This document shows, one piece after another, positions 35,100 through 49,713 of a stretch of 64,000 bases of DNA. The stretch is from Nitrosomonadales bacterium (lineage in GTDB: Bacteria; Pseudomonadota; Gammaproteobacteria; Burkholderiales; Gallionellaceae), in assembly GCA_016177795.1 (NCBI GenBank), contig JACOUM010000008.1:1-64000 (forward strand). The letters are read 5' to 3'. The number at the start of each line of letters is the position of its first letter. The first letter of the stretch is position 1. A program made the position numbers and the translations under genes. The notes beneath the pieces are model-generated. The model worked only from the letters and a program-made list of their open reading frames with translations, was not told the DNA's origin and did no database searches.

Positions 35100-35188
35100 C
35101 GATCTGCCGTCAATCGTATAAAATGAGCGCGTAGCCAGAGAAGAGGGCGGGAGCAGAGAGCCTTGTTGGCACTTATTTACAGCAGACC

Positions 35189-35950
35189 ATGAAACTTGCG
35201 ACCTGGAACGTCAACTCGCTGAAAGTGCGCCTGCCGCAAGTGCTGGACTGGCTCGCGGCCAATCCGGTTGACGTGTTGTGCCTGCAGGAAACCAAGCAAC
35301 CGGACCGTGATTTCCCGCAAGCCGAGCTGCAGACGGCGGGCTACCACAGCGTATTCAGCGGGCAGAAGACCTATAACGGCGTGGCAATTCTGAGCCGCAC
35401 GCCGGTCAACGATATCCAGATGGGCATCCCGGATTTTTCCGATGAACAGAAGCGCGTCATTGCGGTTACGATCAGCGATATCCGTGTGGTGTGTGTGTAT
35501 GTGCCGAACGGGCAGAGCGTCGATTCCGACAAGTATCGCTACAAGCTGGGCTGGCTCGCCGCGTTGCACGACTGGCTGAAGCAAGAGCTGATCCGCTACC
35601 CGAAGCTGGCGTTGCTGGGCGACTACAACATCGCGCCGGAAGACCGCGACGTCTATGACCCAAAGGCATGGGAGGGCAACGTGCTGGTCAGCGACCCGGA
35701 GCGGCAGAAATTCCGCAACCTGTTGCAGCTTGGGCTGCGCGACAGCTTCCGCCTGTTCGAGCAGCCCGACAAGTCCTATTCCTGGTGGGATTACCGCATG
35801 ATGGCGTTCCGCCGCAACATGGGGCTGCGCATTGATCACATTCTGATCAGCGAGCCGCTCGTCGCATTATGCAAAAGCTGCGTGATAGACAAAGCCCCAC
35901 GCAAACTGGAGAGACCCTCTGATCATACGCCGGTAGTGGCAGAGTTATAA
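35189..35950 (+). CDS. xthA: Exodeoxyribonuclease III
   Basis: A 253-residue enzyme of the AP endonuclease family 1. WNVNSLK (residues 6-12), LQETK (catalytic Glu about 34), GDYNIAP (about 148-154) and the final RPSDHTPV give the full active-site set. It repairs abasic sites and 3' blocks in DNA. Isolated gene, 90 nt after the antiporter. Confidence 0.95.
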   Translation: MKLATWNVNSLKVRLPQVLDWLAANPVDVLCLQETKQPDRDFPQAELQTAGYHSVFSGQKTYNGVAILSRTPVNDIQMGIPDFSDEQKRVIAVTISDIRVVCVYVPNGQSVDSDKYRYKLGWLAALHDWLKQELIRYPKLALLGDYNIAPEDRDVYDPKAWEGNVLVSDPERQKFRNLLQLGLRDSFRLFEQPDKSYSWWDYRMMAFRRNMGLRIDHILISEPLVALCKSCVIDKAPRKLERPSDHTPVVAEL

Positions 35951-36029
35951 TTCAGCGGTCATTCTCAACGCCTCAAACCATTTCCGGAAAAACTTTCGCC
36001 GCGCCGGCCTGCTGCATGCAGCGCCTCAT

Positions 36030-36803
36030 TTATTTCGAATCGGCTTCCCACACATTGCCATAGACTTTTCCGTTGCGCGACAGAATCAGCATCTGGTACA
36101 TGCTGACGAACCACATGATCGTGGATGCCACGCTGTAGCCAAAGCCGCCAATGATGGTGAGCCAGGCAAAACCGGGGATCCATTTAGTAGCCCACCAGGA
36201 AATTACGTCCACGATCAGAAATGCAAAGGGAAACGCGATTACCGTAACCTTCAGCCATTTTGGTATGCCTACCGCGAAGCTGAAAATAAACCCGACAAAA
36301 AAGAAAATGAAACTGATCCCGAACAAGTGGATATGTGACACCCTGGTCAGTGTTTGAATGCTTGCCCCCTCACCGGTTTTGGCCAGCTTTTTGATTTCTT
36401 CATATTTGGTAAAATCAGCCAGGTTCGGAGTAGTGCTGTGGCACATCACGCAATGCTGTCCGAAGATATCCTTGAGGCGCGGCTCCCAGTCGGCCTCGGG
36501 CGCTCCAGCGCGAACCCACCTGACGATATCGAGGCGCGCTTCCGGCGTCCCCATTTCCTTCATCGACCCGTTTAGCTTGCTTTCAATCTGGCTCCCGCTG
36601 CGGTCGCCATAATAGCTGTACACGATATCGTCCAGGGATAGCCCGGGTTTGCCGTCCGCCATGCCATGTGTCAGCATGATCTGTAATCCGGCCATGCACA
36701 AGCCCAACCCGATCGCGAGCAAATATCCGGAGAAAAGCACTTTGACAGATAACGGCAGGTTAGGCAGGTTCATCCAGGCCATATCCGGGGATGCTGGTTT
36801 CAT
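36030..36803 (-). CDS. Membrane cytochrome c encoded after the bc1 operon
   Basis: A 257-residue protein with an N-terminal helix (about 20-40), a periplasmic domain with a single haem motif CVMCH near residues 118-122, and three or four C-terminal helices (about 155-250). The sequence around GVSHIHLFGI is reminiscent of membrane cytochromes encoded beside bc1 genes in betaproteobacteria. It lies 158 nt after cytochrome c1 on the same strand, and may link the bc1 complex to a terminal oxidase. Not a known named subunit. Confidence 0.75.
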   Translation of the reverse strand: MKPASPDMAWMNLPNLPLSVKVLFSGYLLAIGLGLCMAGLQIMLTHGMADGKPGLSLDDIVYSYYGDRSGSQIESKLNGSMKEMGTPEARLDIVRWVRAGAPEADWEPRLKDIFGQHCVMCHSTTPNLADFTKYEEIKKLAKTGEGASIQTLTRVSHIHLFGISFIFFFVGFIFSFAVGIPKWLKVTVIAFPFAFLIVDVISWWATKWIPGFAWLTIIGGFGYSVASTIMWFVSMYQMLILSRNGKVYGNVWEADSK

Positions 36804-36961
36804 TTCATTGCCTCACAGTCCGTTATCAGGAATCCGGTAAATGGTTGATGCTTCACGGCATCGGTTTGGCTTGTTGGCACAAAACACCCACCGGAGAGGA
36901 ACACCCCGCCTGTTCGTCACTCCTGCCCGGAAATGCCAGAACTTTCAAACCTCCCCTGACT

Positions 36962-37696
36962 TCAATGCTGTATGTCTTTCCAGATTTCCTTTTTCAGCGC
37001 GTAAACCAGCATGAGAAGGACGAACAGGAAACCCAGCACAATGAAGCCGAGCTTGTAGCGCACTAGTTTGGCGGGTTCACTCATGAACACCAGATAATTG
37101 ACCAGATCGGCGATGGTGGCGTCATATTCCGCCACCCCCATCGAGCCGGGCTTGGCCAGCACCAGCTTGTTGATTTCATGCCCCTCGTAACGCTCGACCT
37201 CCAGCGTTTGCTCGCCTTGCAGTTCGGCCAGAATGTGCGGCATCGCCACGCTCGGGAATACTACATTATTCCAGCCGCTCGGACGGCTGCTGTCCACATA
37301 GAAGCCACGCATGTAAGTATAGAGCCAGTCCGGTGTGCGCGAACGTGCAATGACGCTGAGATCCATGGGAGCGACGCCATATACCTGCTGGGCGGCCTCC
37401 TTGTCCATCGCAGCCTGCATGGTCGAGCCCAGTTTCGTTCCTTCCGGCAGCAGCAAATCTTTCTTGATCTGCTCCTCGCTCATGCCAAGATCCATCAGGC
37501 GGTTGTAGCGCATGTAGGAAGCGCTGTGGCAGCTCAGGCAATATGAGGTAAAAAGTTTCGCCCCGCGCTGCAGCGAAACCTTATCCTCCAAGTCAACCGG
37601 CGCCTTGTCCAGGTGAAATTCCGCCCCGCCGGCGGTGGCCACCGCCGGCACGGCTATCAGCAGCACCAGCATCCATAGTTTTTTGATTGCATTCAT
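36962..37696 (-). CDS. petC: Cytochrome c1 of the bc1 complex
   Basis: A 244-residue protein with a signal peptide (cleavage near TAG-G), haem c motif CLSCH (53-57) followed by MRYNRL, a Met-ligand region further on, and a C-terminal transmembrane anchor (about 212-232). It passes electrons from the Rieske protein to soluble cytochromes. Third gene of petA-petB-petC, 39 nt after petB. Confidence 0.95.
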   Translation of the reverse strand: MNAIKKLWMLVLLIAVPAVATAGGAEFHLDKAPVDLEDKVSLQRGAKLFTSYCLSCHSASYMRYNRLMDLGMSEEQIKKDLLLPEGTKLGSTMQAAMDKEAAQQVYGVAPMDLSVIARSRTPDWLYTYMRGFYVDSSRPSGWNNVVFPSVAMPHILAELQGEQTLEVERYEGHEINKLVLAKPGSMGVAEYDATIADLVNYLVFMSEPAKLVRYKLGFIVLGFLFVLLMLVYALKKEIWKDIQH

Positions 37697-37735
37697 GTCA
37701 ACGAACCTTTCTCAATTCTTTAACTGTTCGTGGTC

Positions 37736-38974
37736 TTATCTGGATGTCACGCGATCCGGTTCGTGCTTGCACTTGTCGATCCGGGTATACCAGGGCATCA
37801 GCAGGAAGAAGGCGAAATACACCACGGCCAGCACCCGGGCAATCAAGGTATATACAGGAGTAGCCGGCAACAGGCCCAACGTGCCGAGACCGATGAAACT
37901 GATCACGAACAATGTCAGGAAAATCTTGTAGATCGGACCGCGATAGCGTATTGATTTGACCTTGCCGCGGTCCAGCCAAGGCAGGAAGAAGAACGCCATG
38001 GTAGCCACGCCCATTGCCACCACACCCGGAAACTGCGAGCCAAACATCGGCGGCACGGCGCGCAAGATGGCGTAATACGGAGTGAAATACCATACCGGCG
38101 CAATATGCTCGGGCGTTTTCATCGGGTTAGCCGGTATGAAGTTGTTGTCTTCCAGGAAATAACCGCCCATGTCAGGCGCAAAGAAAATTATCGCGCAGAA
38201 GATGATCAGGAAGCCGACTACGCCCACGCCGTCTTTTACCGTGTAATAAGGGTGGAAGGGAATACCGTCCAGCGGCTTGCCATCGGCATCCTTGTGCTTC
38301 TTGATTTCGATGCCGTCCGGATTGTTCGAGCCGACTTCATGCAGCGCCACCAGGTGGAAAATCACAATAAACACCAGCACCAGCGGGATAGCGATGACGT
38401 GCAGCGCAAAGAAGCGGTTCAGGGTAACGTCAGAAATCACGAAGTCGCCGCGGATCAACAGCGCCAAGTCCGGCCCGATGAACGGGACGGAGGAAAACAG
38501 GTTGACGATCACCTGTGCGCCCCAGAATGACATCTGCCCCCACGGCAGCAGGTAGCCCATGAACGCTTCGGCCATCAGCATGAGGTAAATGACCATGCCG
38601 ATGATCCACAGCAGTTCGCGCGGTTTACGGAAGGAGCCGTACATCAGCCCGCGGAACATATGCAGATAAACCACCACGAAAAACATGGAAGCGCCGGTGG
38701 AGTGGATGTAGCGCAGCAGCCAGCCCCATTGCACGTCGCGCATGATGTACTCGACGGAAGCAAAGGCAAACAGCGCATCCGGCTTGTAGTTCATGGTCAG
38801 AAAAATGCCGCTGGCGATCTGGATCACCAGCACCAGCAGTGCCAGGGAGCCGAAGAAATACCAGAAGTTGAAGTTTTTCGGCGCGTAATATTCGGAGACA
38901 TGCGCCTTCCAGGTGGCAGTGAGGGGAAAGCGGGCATCAATCCAGCCGAGCAGTTTATGCAACAGTTTCATCAT
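37736..38974 (-). CDS. petB: Cytochrome b of the bc1 complex
   Basis: A 412-residue full-length cytochrome b with eight helices, HSTGAS and HMFRGLMYG carrying haem-ligand His residues, and MGYLLPWGQMSFW as the cd helix. The Qo motif is PVWY rather than PEWY, a variant known in beta- and gammaproteobacteria. It overlaps petA by four bases. This is the housekeeping bc1 complex, separate from the split b6-type pair at 747-2080. Confidence 0.95.
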   Translation of the reverse strand: MMKLLHKLLGWIDARFPLTATWKAHVSEYYAPKNFNFWYFFGSLALLVLVIQIASGIFLTMNYKPDALFAFASVEYIMRDVQWGWLLRYIHSTGASMFFVVVYLHMFRGLMYGSFRKPRELLWIIGMVIYLMLMAEAFMGYLLPWGQMSFWGAQVIVNLFSSVPFIGPDLALLIRGDFVISDVTLNRFFALHVIAIPLVLVFIVIFHLVALHEVGSNNPDGIEIKKHKDADGKPLDGIPFHPYYTVKDGVGVVGFLIIFCAIIFFAPDMGGYFLEDNNFIPANPMKTPEHIAPVWYFTPYYAILRAVPPMFGSQFPGVVAMGVATMAFFFLPWLDRGKVKSIRYRGPIYKIFLTLFVISFIGLGTLGLLPATPVYTLIARVLAVVYFAFFLLMPWYTRIDKCKHEPDRVTSR

Positions 38975-39564
38975 GCGGCTCCTTTGCTGTCATCGCCGAT
39001 CAGGAGTCGGCCGTCACTGAGGTATTTGTGCGGCGGCACAATCATGTTGGTTGGCGCCGGCGCCCCCTTGTATACACGCGCTGCCATATCGAAGCGCGAA
39101 CCGTGGCAAGGGCAGAACCAGCCACCATCCCAGTCAGCGCCCAGGTCAACCGGCGCAACTTCCGGGCGATAGGTCGGCGAACAGCCAAGGTGGGTGCAGA
39201 TGCCAAGCACCACGAAATATTCCGGTTTGATCGAACGATGGAAATTATTGGCATATGCCGGCTGTTGCGGAACAGAAGAGCCTGGGTCGGCCAGTTCTTC
39301 ATCGTGTCCGGGTAGCGCATCAATCATTGCCTGGGTGCGTCGCACGATCCATACCGGCTTGCCCTGCCATTCGATGCTCATCATCATGCCAGGCTCGAGC
39401 TTGCTGATGTCCACCTCAACCGGCGCGCCAGCGGCCTTGGCACGCTCGCTCGGCATCAAGCTCAATACAAATGGTGCGCCTGCCCCCGCCGCGGCAACGC
39501 CGCCCGCCGCCGTGGTAGCAGCGATCAATAGTTGCCGCTTGCTACGATCTACCTTATTGGTCAT
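38971..39564 (-). CDS. petA: Rieske iron-sulfur protein of the bc1 complex
   Basis: A 197-residue protein with an N-terminal signal/anchor helix and the two cluster motifs CTHLGC and CPCHGS near residues 127-132 and 156-161. It carries the 2Fe-2S centre that accepts electrons from quinol. First gene of the bc1 operon. Confidence 0.95.
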   Translation of the reverse strand: MTNKVDRSKRQLLIAATTAAGGVAAAGAGAPFVLSLMPSERAKAAGAPVEVDISKLEPGMMMSIEWQGKPVWIVRRTQAMIDALPGHDEELADPGSSVPQQPAYANNFHRSIKPEYFVVLGICTHLGCSPTYRPEVAPVDLGADWDGGWFCPCHGSRFDMAARVYKGAPAPTNMIVPPHKYLSDGRLLIGDDSKGAA

Positions 39565-39885
39565 AACTATCGTTCCTCATAAAATTAAGACCCCCAGCAT
39601 AACCAGGGGGCTTTAGTTTTGTGAGCCGCTCAAAGCGGCTACGAGATCGCTTACGGCTGCCCATCTCGCCGTTTAAACGAAATACCCTTCGGCACAAAAA
39701 GATTTTCCTGCAGGATTGTACTTTTCCCCTAGTGCTTCCCAATCATCCGGGACACTTTTTTTCGAATGATATATCACTTATTCACAATAGTGTCTTTTTT
39801 TAACACAATGGAACAGATGCAACATGATACCTGCATCCCGCTCCAATATGACCCAGGTTTTTGCGCCCACCCGTTTTTGCGCACT
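39565..39885. other. Intergenic region between petA and priA
   Basis: About 320 nt. It should contain the bc1 promoter and holds the hairpin at 39591-39610. No other gene or site was identified. Confidence 0.5.
39591..39620. terminator. C5/G5 hairpin upstream of petA
   Basis: CCCCC (39591-39595) pairs with GGGGG (39606-39610) around a 10-nt loop. T-rich sequence flanks it on both strands (CTTTAGTTTT on +, TCTTAATTTT on -). It lies 27 nt before the petA start, so on the - strand it would act as a leader attenuator rather than an end-of-gene terminator. Confidence 0.4.
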
Positions 39886-42099
39886 TTAAAACTCCAGCGG
39901 ATCAATGTCCAGCGACCAGCGCAGCTTGTGGGCGGGCAATCCGTCCAACAAGGGTTGCCAGACGCGCAGAAATTGCTGCAAGCCTTTACGCTTCGCGCTT
40001 TGTATCAGCAACTGCGCACGAATATGGCTGGCACGGCGCGGCAGGGCGGCGGGCACTACACCCAATATTTCCACATTCTGCTTCAGCCCGATGGCCGCAG
40101 CACGCGCATGGTTGAGAAATGCATAAACCTCGGTCTCGCGCTTACCCTCGGCACGCAGCATGGCCTGATACACGAACGGCGGGAAACCTGCCATCTGTCG
40201 TTCGGCAAGCTGCTCCGCAGCCCAGCCCTCGAAGTCGTGCGCCTGCAGGGCACGAAACAGCGGATGATCCGGAAAGGCCGTCTGAATCAGCACTTCGCCG
40301 GGCCTGTCGGCGCGCCCGGCGCGCCCCGCCACCTGCACCAGTTGCGCGAACAGCTTTTCCGCCGCGCGGAAGTCGCTGCTGTACAGCGCGCTGTCCGGAT
40401 TGAGTACGCCGACCAGCGTCAGCGCGGGAAAATCGTGCCCCTTGGCCAGCATCTGCGTACCGACCAGGATGTCCACCTCGTTGGCGTGGATCTGCTCGCG
40501 CATAATCTGCCAGGCGCGTTTGTTGCGCGTGCTGTCGCGGTCTACCCGCAAAATACGCGCCTCCGGGAAGCGCTCTTGCAGCACGCTTTCCACACGCTGT
40601 GTGCCGCTGCCGACCGGATGCAGGTCCGCGTTGCCGCAGTCCGGGCAGGCGGACGGCACGCGTATCTGGTAGCCGCAATGATGGCAGCGCAGCCGCCTGT
40701 CGTTAAGGTGCAGCACCATCTTGCCCGCGCAATGCTTGCAGCCGGACAGCCAGCCGCAGCCGGTGCACATCAGCACCGGCGCGTAACCGCGCCGATTAAT
40801 GAACAGCAGGCTCTGTTCACAGCGCGCGATACGCTGCCCAATCTCGCGCAACAGGTTCTCGCTGATGCCGTGATGCATCACGGTCTGGTTGATGTTGACG
40901 CAGCGCACCGCAGGCAGGCGCGCCTCTGCCTGCGCACGTCCGCTCAGCTTGAGCATCCGGTAGCGCCCGCTCTGCGCGTTGTGGTAACTCTCCAGCGACG
41001 GCGTCGCCGAACCCAGCACGATGGGCACGCCGCGCTGATTTGCGCGAAAGATCGCCACGTCGCGCGCCGAATAGCGCAAGCCGTCCTGCTGCTTGAACGA
41101 ACTGTCGTGCTCCTCGTCCACGACGATCAGCGCGAGCCGGGGCAACTCCGCGAACACCGCCAGCCGCGTGCCAAGCACAATTTGCGCGCTACCCGCTTGC
41201 GCCTGCTGCCAGTTGTGCAAGCGCTCATTTTCGCTCAGCCCGCTGTGAAGACTGATCAGATTGACCTCCGGGAAACGGCTGCGGAAATAATTTTCCAGTT
41301 GCGGCGTGAGGTTGATCTCCGGCACCAGCAACAGCACCTGCCCGCCGTGCTGCAGCACATGATGCATCTGATGCACATACACTTCGGTTTTGCCACTACC
41401 GGTGATGCCGTGCAGCAGGAAACAGGCAAAGCCGCTGGCTTGTGCAACGGCATCCACCGCCTGCCGCTGTTCGCCGGTCAGCGTATGCGCACCATGAAAA
41501 ATATAGCCTTCCACGTTTGCCTCCTCTCCCCCTTGCAGGGGGCGGGCTAGGGAGGGGGTAGAGGCATAACTTTCAACCCACCCCTCCTCCTCCAACGCCT
41601 TCAATTGCTTGCCCGCCGTCGCCGACAATGCCTTGAGCTGCGCCAGATTGCACGGCTGCTCGGCCAGCTTCGACAGAATGCGCCGCTGCACCACCTTGCG
41701 TTTCGGGAACGATTCAATATCGAGAGCAGCGCCGCTGGCGCTCAGGCGATAACTCAAGTCTGGTTTGCCAACGATCGGCTTGTCAGAACGCAGCCGCGTC
41801 GGCAATGCAGCCAGCACCGTCTGCCCGATGGGATAGCGGTAGTAATCGCTGCAAAAACGCAGCAGGTCAAGCAGTTCCGCCGACAGCGGCGCGCTGTCCT
41901 GCAGCACCTGCTTCACCGGCTTGATGCGCCCCGGCGCCATCTCCGTGACGGTAGCGCACTCCATCGCCACCCCGACCATCTGCCTGCGCCCGAACGGCAC
42001 AATCACGCGCTGGCCGATCGCCACAGCAATGCCTTCCGCCACCGTGTAATCGAACAGGGTGGGCAGCGGAACATCGAGGGCAACGCGGACAATAGACAT
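39886..42099 (-). CDS. priA: Primosomal replication restart helicase PriA
   Basis: A 737-residue protein with a 3'-DNA-binding domain at the N-terminus, Walker A GITGSGKTEVY near residue 234, the Walker B DEEHD, and the eight Cys of the two zinc sites (CTGCGWLSGCKHC and CHHCG...CPDCG). It restarts stalled replication forks. Odd feature: residues about 178-195 (TPSLARPLQGG) are encoded by a GC-rich palindromic stretch that looks like an intergenic repeat inserted in frame between the DNA-binding and helicase parts. Confidence 0.95.
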   Translation of the reverse strand: MSIVRVALDVPLPTLFDYTVAEGIAVAIGQRVIVPFGRRQMVGVAMECATVTEMAPGRIKPVKQVLQDSAPLSAELLDLLRFCSDYYRYPIGQTVLAALPTRLRSDKPIVGKPDLSYRLSASGAALDIESFPKRKVVQRRILSKLAEQPCNLAQLKALSATAGKQLKALEEEGWVESYASTPSLARPLQGGEEANVEGYIFHGAHTLTGEQRQAVDAVAQASGFACFLLHGITGSGKTEVYVHQMHHVLQHGGQVLLLVPEINLTPQLENYFRSRFPEVNLISLHSGLSENERLHNWQQAQAGSAQIVLGTRLAVFAELPRLALIVVDEEHDSSFKQQDGLRYSARDVAIFRANQRGVPIVLGSATPSLESYHNAQSGRYRMLKLSGRAQAEARLPAVRCVNINQTVMHHGISENLLREIGQRIARCEQSLLFINRRGYAPVLMCTGCGWLSGCKHCAGKMVLHLNDRRLRCHHCGYQIRVPSACPDCGNADLHPVGSGTQRVESVLQERFPEARILRVDRDSTRNKRAWQIMREQIHANEVDILVGTQMLAKGHDFPALTLVGVLNPDSALYSSDFRAAEKLFAQLVQVAGRAGRADRPGEVLIQTAFPDHPLFRALQAHDFEGWAAEQLAERQMAGFPPFVYQAMLRAEGKRETEVYAFLNHARAAAIGLKQNVEILGVVPAALPRRASHIRAQLLIQSAKRKGLQQFLRVWQPLLDGLPAHKLRWSLDIDPLEF
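41522..41566. repeat. REP-like palindromic element inside priA
   Basis: On the + strand CCCCC-TTGCA-GGGGG (41528-41542) is followed by GCGGGCTAGGGAGGGGG, so C-runs and G-runs form a hairpin with CCTCTCCC pairing to GGGAGGGG. This is the look of common short intergenic palindromic repeats. Here it is coding, adding about 15-18 residues to PriA. Confidence 0.55.
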
Positions 42100-42125
42100 T
42101 GTTTATGATTGTCGCAGAAATGCAA

Positions 42126-42150
42126 AAGCCGCAGGAGAAACCTGCGGCTT
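42126..42150 (-). terminator. Terminator after hemE
   Basis: Perfect 10-bp stem AAGCCGCAGG/CCTGCGGCTT with a 5-nt loop, between the hemE stop and the priA start. On the - strand it is followed by TTGCATTT. Confidence 0.8.
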
Positions 42151-42168
42151 CTTGTTCAAGCTACCGGC

Positions 42169-43233
42169 TCAGTGATATTTGCGGCTCAGTTCATGTACCG
42201 CCGCAACCAGCGCCGCCGCGTGTTCCGGGTCAGAGTGCTGCGAGATGCCGTGCCCCAGGTTGAACACGTGGCCGCTGCCATAGCCATAGCTGCCGAGGAT
42301 GCGTTCTACTTCCGTGCGGATCGCATCCGGCGAGGCGAACAGCACGGCAGGATCCATGTTGCCCTGCAGCGCGACCTTGTTGCCGACCTTCTGCCGCGCG
42401 ATGCCGATATCCATGGTCCAGTCCAGGCCCACCGCGTCGCAGCCGCTGTCGGCGATGCTCTCGATCCACAATCCGCCGCCCTTGGTAAACACGATGGACG
42501 GGATGCGCACGCCGTCCTTTTCCTTGATCAGGCCGTCGATGATGCGCCGGGTGTAGGCCAATGAAAATTCGTGGAACGCCGCATGGGACAGCACACCGCC
42601 CCACGAATCGAAGATCATCACCGCCTGCGCGCCCGCTTCGATCTGCGCGTTCAAGTAGGCGACCACCGCCTGCGTGGTGACCTCGAGAATATGGTGCATC
42701 AGCTTCGGCTCGTTGTACATCAGGGTCTTCACCTTGGCGTAGTCGTCGCTGCTGCCGCCTTCGACCATGTAGCAGGACAGCGTGAACGGGCTGCCGGAGA
42801 AACCGATCAGCGGCACGCGGCCATCCAGCGCCTTGCGGATCTGCGTCACGGCATCGGTGACATAGCGCAAGTCCTTGCCGACATCCGGCACGCGTAATGC
42901 CTTGATCGCCGCTGCGTCGCGCAACGGGCGCTCGAACTTCGGCCCTTCACCCTCGGAGAAATACAGCCCCAGTCCCATCGCGTCCGGCACGGTGAGGATG
43001 TCGGAGAACAGGATTGCGGCATCCAGCGGAAAACGGTCCAGCGGTTGCAGCGTGACTTCGGTGGCAAAGTCCGGGCTCTTGCACAGGCCGAGGAAGCTGC
43101 CGGCGCGCTTGCGCGACTCGCGGTATTCCGGCAGGTAGCGGCCGGCTTGGCGCATCATCCACAGCGGGGTATAGTCGGTCGGTTCGCGCAACAGGGCGCG
43201 CAGGAAGGTGTCGTTTTTCAGTTTGAAGTTCAT
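42169..43233 (-). CDS. hemE: Uroporphyrinogen decarboxylase
   Basis: A 354-residue enzyme of normal length. [14 protein letters not shown] near the N-terminus and [16 protein letters not shown] in the middle are hallmark segments. It decarboxylates the four acetate side chains of uroporphyrinogen III to give coproporphyrinogen III, and feeds the haem demand of the many cytochromes in this window. Monocistronic by its flanking repeats and terminator. Confidence 0.97.
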   Translation of the reverse strand: MNFKLKNDTFLRALLREPTDYTPLWMMRQAGRYLPEYRESRKRAGSFLGLCKSPDFATEVTLQPLDRFPLDAAILFSDILTVPDAMGLGLYFSEGEGPKFERPLRDAAAIKALRVPDVGKDLRYVTDAVTQIRKALDGRVPLIGFSGSPFTLSCYMVEGGSSDDYAKVKTLMYNEPKLMHHILEVTTQAVVAYLNAQIEAGAQAVMIFDSWGGVLSHAAFHEFSLAYTRRIIDGLIKEKDGVRIPSIVFTKGGGLWIESIADSGCDAVGLDWTMDIGIARQKVGNKVALQGNMDPAVLFASPDAIRTEVERILGSYGYGSGHVFNLGHGISQHSDPEHAAALVAAVHELSRKYH

Positions 43234-43239
43234 GATTAG

Positions 43240-43263
43240 CCTATTAACCTATTAACCTATTAA
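43240..43263. repeat. Three tandem copies of CCTATTAA
   Basis: Perfect 8-bp units at 43240-43247, 43248-43255 and 43256-43263, immediately upstream of the hemE start and next to the inverted repeat at 43271. Copy number could vary and alter hemE expression. Confidence 0.8.
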
Positions 43264-43270
43264 AAATCAG

Positions 43271-43319
43271 TCCGCAGATTACGCAGATTTAAATCTGTTT
43301 AATCTGTGTAATCTGCGGA
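43271..43319 (-). repeat. Large inverted repeat, probable terminator of gltB-gltD
   Basis: Arms of 19 bp (43271-43289 and 43301-43319) differ at one position; each contains two copies of an AATCTG(C/T)G-type motif, and the loop is 11 nt. It lies just after the gltD stop on the - strand and before hemE. Repeats of this composition are common between genes in some betaproteobacteria, so it may be a dispersed element used as terminator. Confidence 0.65.
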
Positions 43320-43333
43320 TAAAAGAGTTGTTA

Positions 43334-44784
43334 TTAACGCGGCAATACCGACGAACCCATAAGGTATTCGTCCACCGCGCGCGCGCACTGACGCCCTTCG
43401 CGGATCGCCCACACCACCAGCGACTGGCCGCGGCGCATGTCACCGGCGGCGAACACCTTGTCCATGCTGGTGCGGTAATTTTCGGTATCGGCCTTGGCGT
43501 TGCCGCGTGCATCCTTCTCTATGCCGAAGGCATCCAGCACTTTCTGCACCGGACTGACGAAGCCCATCGCCAGCAGCACCAGATCGGCTTTCAGCTCGAA
43601 CTCGCTGCCGGCGATTTCGCTCATCTTGCCGTCCTTCCATTCGACGCGCACCGCACGCAGTTTTTCAACCTTATTGTTGCTGCCGATGAATTCCTTGGTG
43701 GTAATCGCCCAATCGCGCGAACAGCCCTCCTCATGCGAACTGGAGGTGCGCAACTTGAGCGGCCAGTTCGGCCACACCAACGCTTTATTTTCCTGTTCGG
43801 GCGGACGCGGCATCACTTCGATCTGGGTCACCGACAACGCACCGTGCCGGTTGGAAGTGCCGACGCAATCGGAACCGGTGTCGCCGCCACCGATCACAAT
43901 TACATGCTTGCCTGAGGCAGAGATCGGGTTCCTGCCGTCACCGGCCACTTCCCTGTTCTGCGGAATGAGGAATTCCAGCGCGTAATGCACTCCGCTCAAT
44001 TCGCGTCCATGTACCGGCAGGTTGCGCGGGGTTTCCGCCCCGCCAGATAGCACGATGGCATCGAATTCCTTAAGCAGCGCTTCCGGCGCGATGGTTTCGC
44101 TGGCAAGATTGGCCACTCCGATATTGCTGTCAGTGCCGATGAATACGCCGGTGCGGAACGTCACGCCCTCCGCCTGCATCTGCGTCATGCGGCGGTCGAT
44201 GTGCGACTTCTCGAACTTGAAATCGGGAATGCCGTAACGCAGCAGGCCGCCAATGCGGTCATTTTTCTCGAACACGGTTACGTCATGTCCGGCACGCGCC
44301 AGTTGCTGCGCGGCGGCCAGACCTGCCGGACCGGAGCCAACCACGGCGACCTTCTTGCCAGTTTTCGCCGCAGGCGGTTGCGCTACAACCCAGCCCTGCT
44401 CCCAGCCCTTGTCGATGATGGCGTGCTCGATGGACTTGATGCCTACCGCATCATCGTTGATGTTCAGCGTACAGGCAGCTTCGCACGGCGCGGGACAGAT
44501 GCGCCCGGTGAAATCTGGAAAGTTGTTGGTGGAGTGCAGCACGTCCAGTGCCTCGCGCCAGTTGCCGCGATACACCAGATCGTTCCAGTCCGGGATGACG
44601 TTGTTGACCGGGCAACCGCTGGTGCAGAACGGAATGCCGCAATCCATGCAGCGCGCGCCCTGCACCCTGGCCTGCTCGTCGGTCAGGTGCAGCACAAACT
44701 CACGGTAGTTTTTCAGGCGCTCCGCCACCGGCAGGTGGGCCTCGCTCTGCCGCTGAAATTCGATGAATCCGGTTGGCTTGCCCA

Positions 44785-44785
<1 letters not shown>
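43334..44785 (-). CDS. gltD: Glutamate synthase small subunit
   Basis: A 483-residue flavoprotein. N-terminal 4Fe-4S Cys motifs are [12 protein letters not shown] and CPAPCEAAC; the FAD site is [11 protein letters not shown] and the NADPH site is GGGDTGSDC. It passes electrons from NADPH to the large subunit. Its start overlaps the gltB stop by one base (TAATG). Confidence 0.97.
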
Positions 44786-49452
<4,667 letters not shown>

Positions 49453-49713
49453 TCAAATCAAAAGCCAAAATAATGGCGACACACGCCGCCACGTCAAATG
49501 CAAAAGCGAAAGGGCGGGAATCTTACCTTTTCTGGGGGTTGTGGGCAACCATAACCATTAACCGAACGTGAAGAAGATGAGGGGGAAATCACATCAATTC
49601 AGCGAGGCGGCTGTGCCTTTATATGGTGCGTCCGGCTTAGCCAGATGCCCCGCAACAGCTCCCGCTGCCCTGCTTTATGTTAATCTGCGCGGGTATTTTT
49701 CAGGCAATTTATC

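Noticed and set aside
39778-39786. TTATTCACA, a DnaA-box match upstream of priA/petA
   Set aside because: A single 9-mer far from dnaA with no cluster; expected by chance in 64 kb.
39766-41550. A 594-codon open frame on the + strand, antisense to priA
   Set aside because: It mirrors GC-rich priA codons, lacks a recognisable domain, and priA on the other strand has all family motifs.
43271-43319. A CRISPR-like or insertion-sequence end
   Set aside because: Only one palindromic unit, with no spacers, transposase or target duplication.
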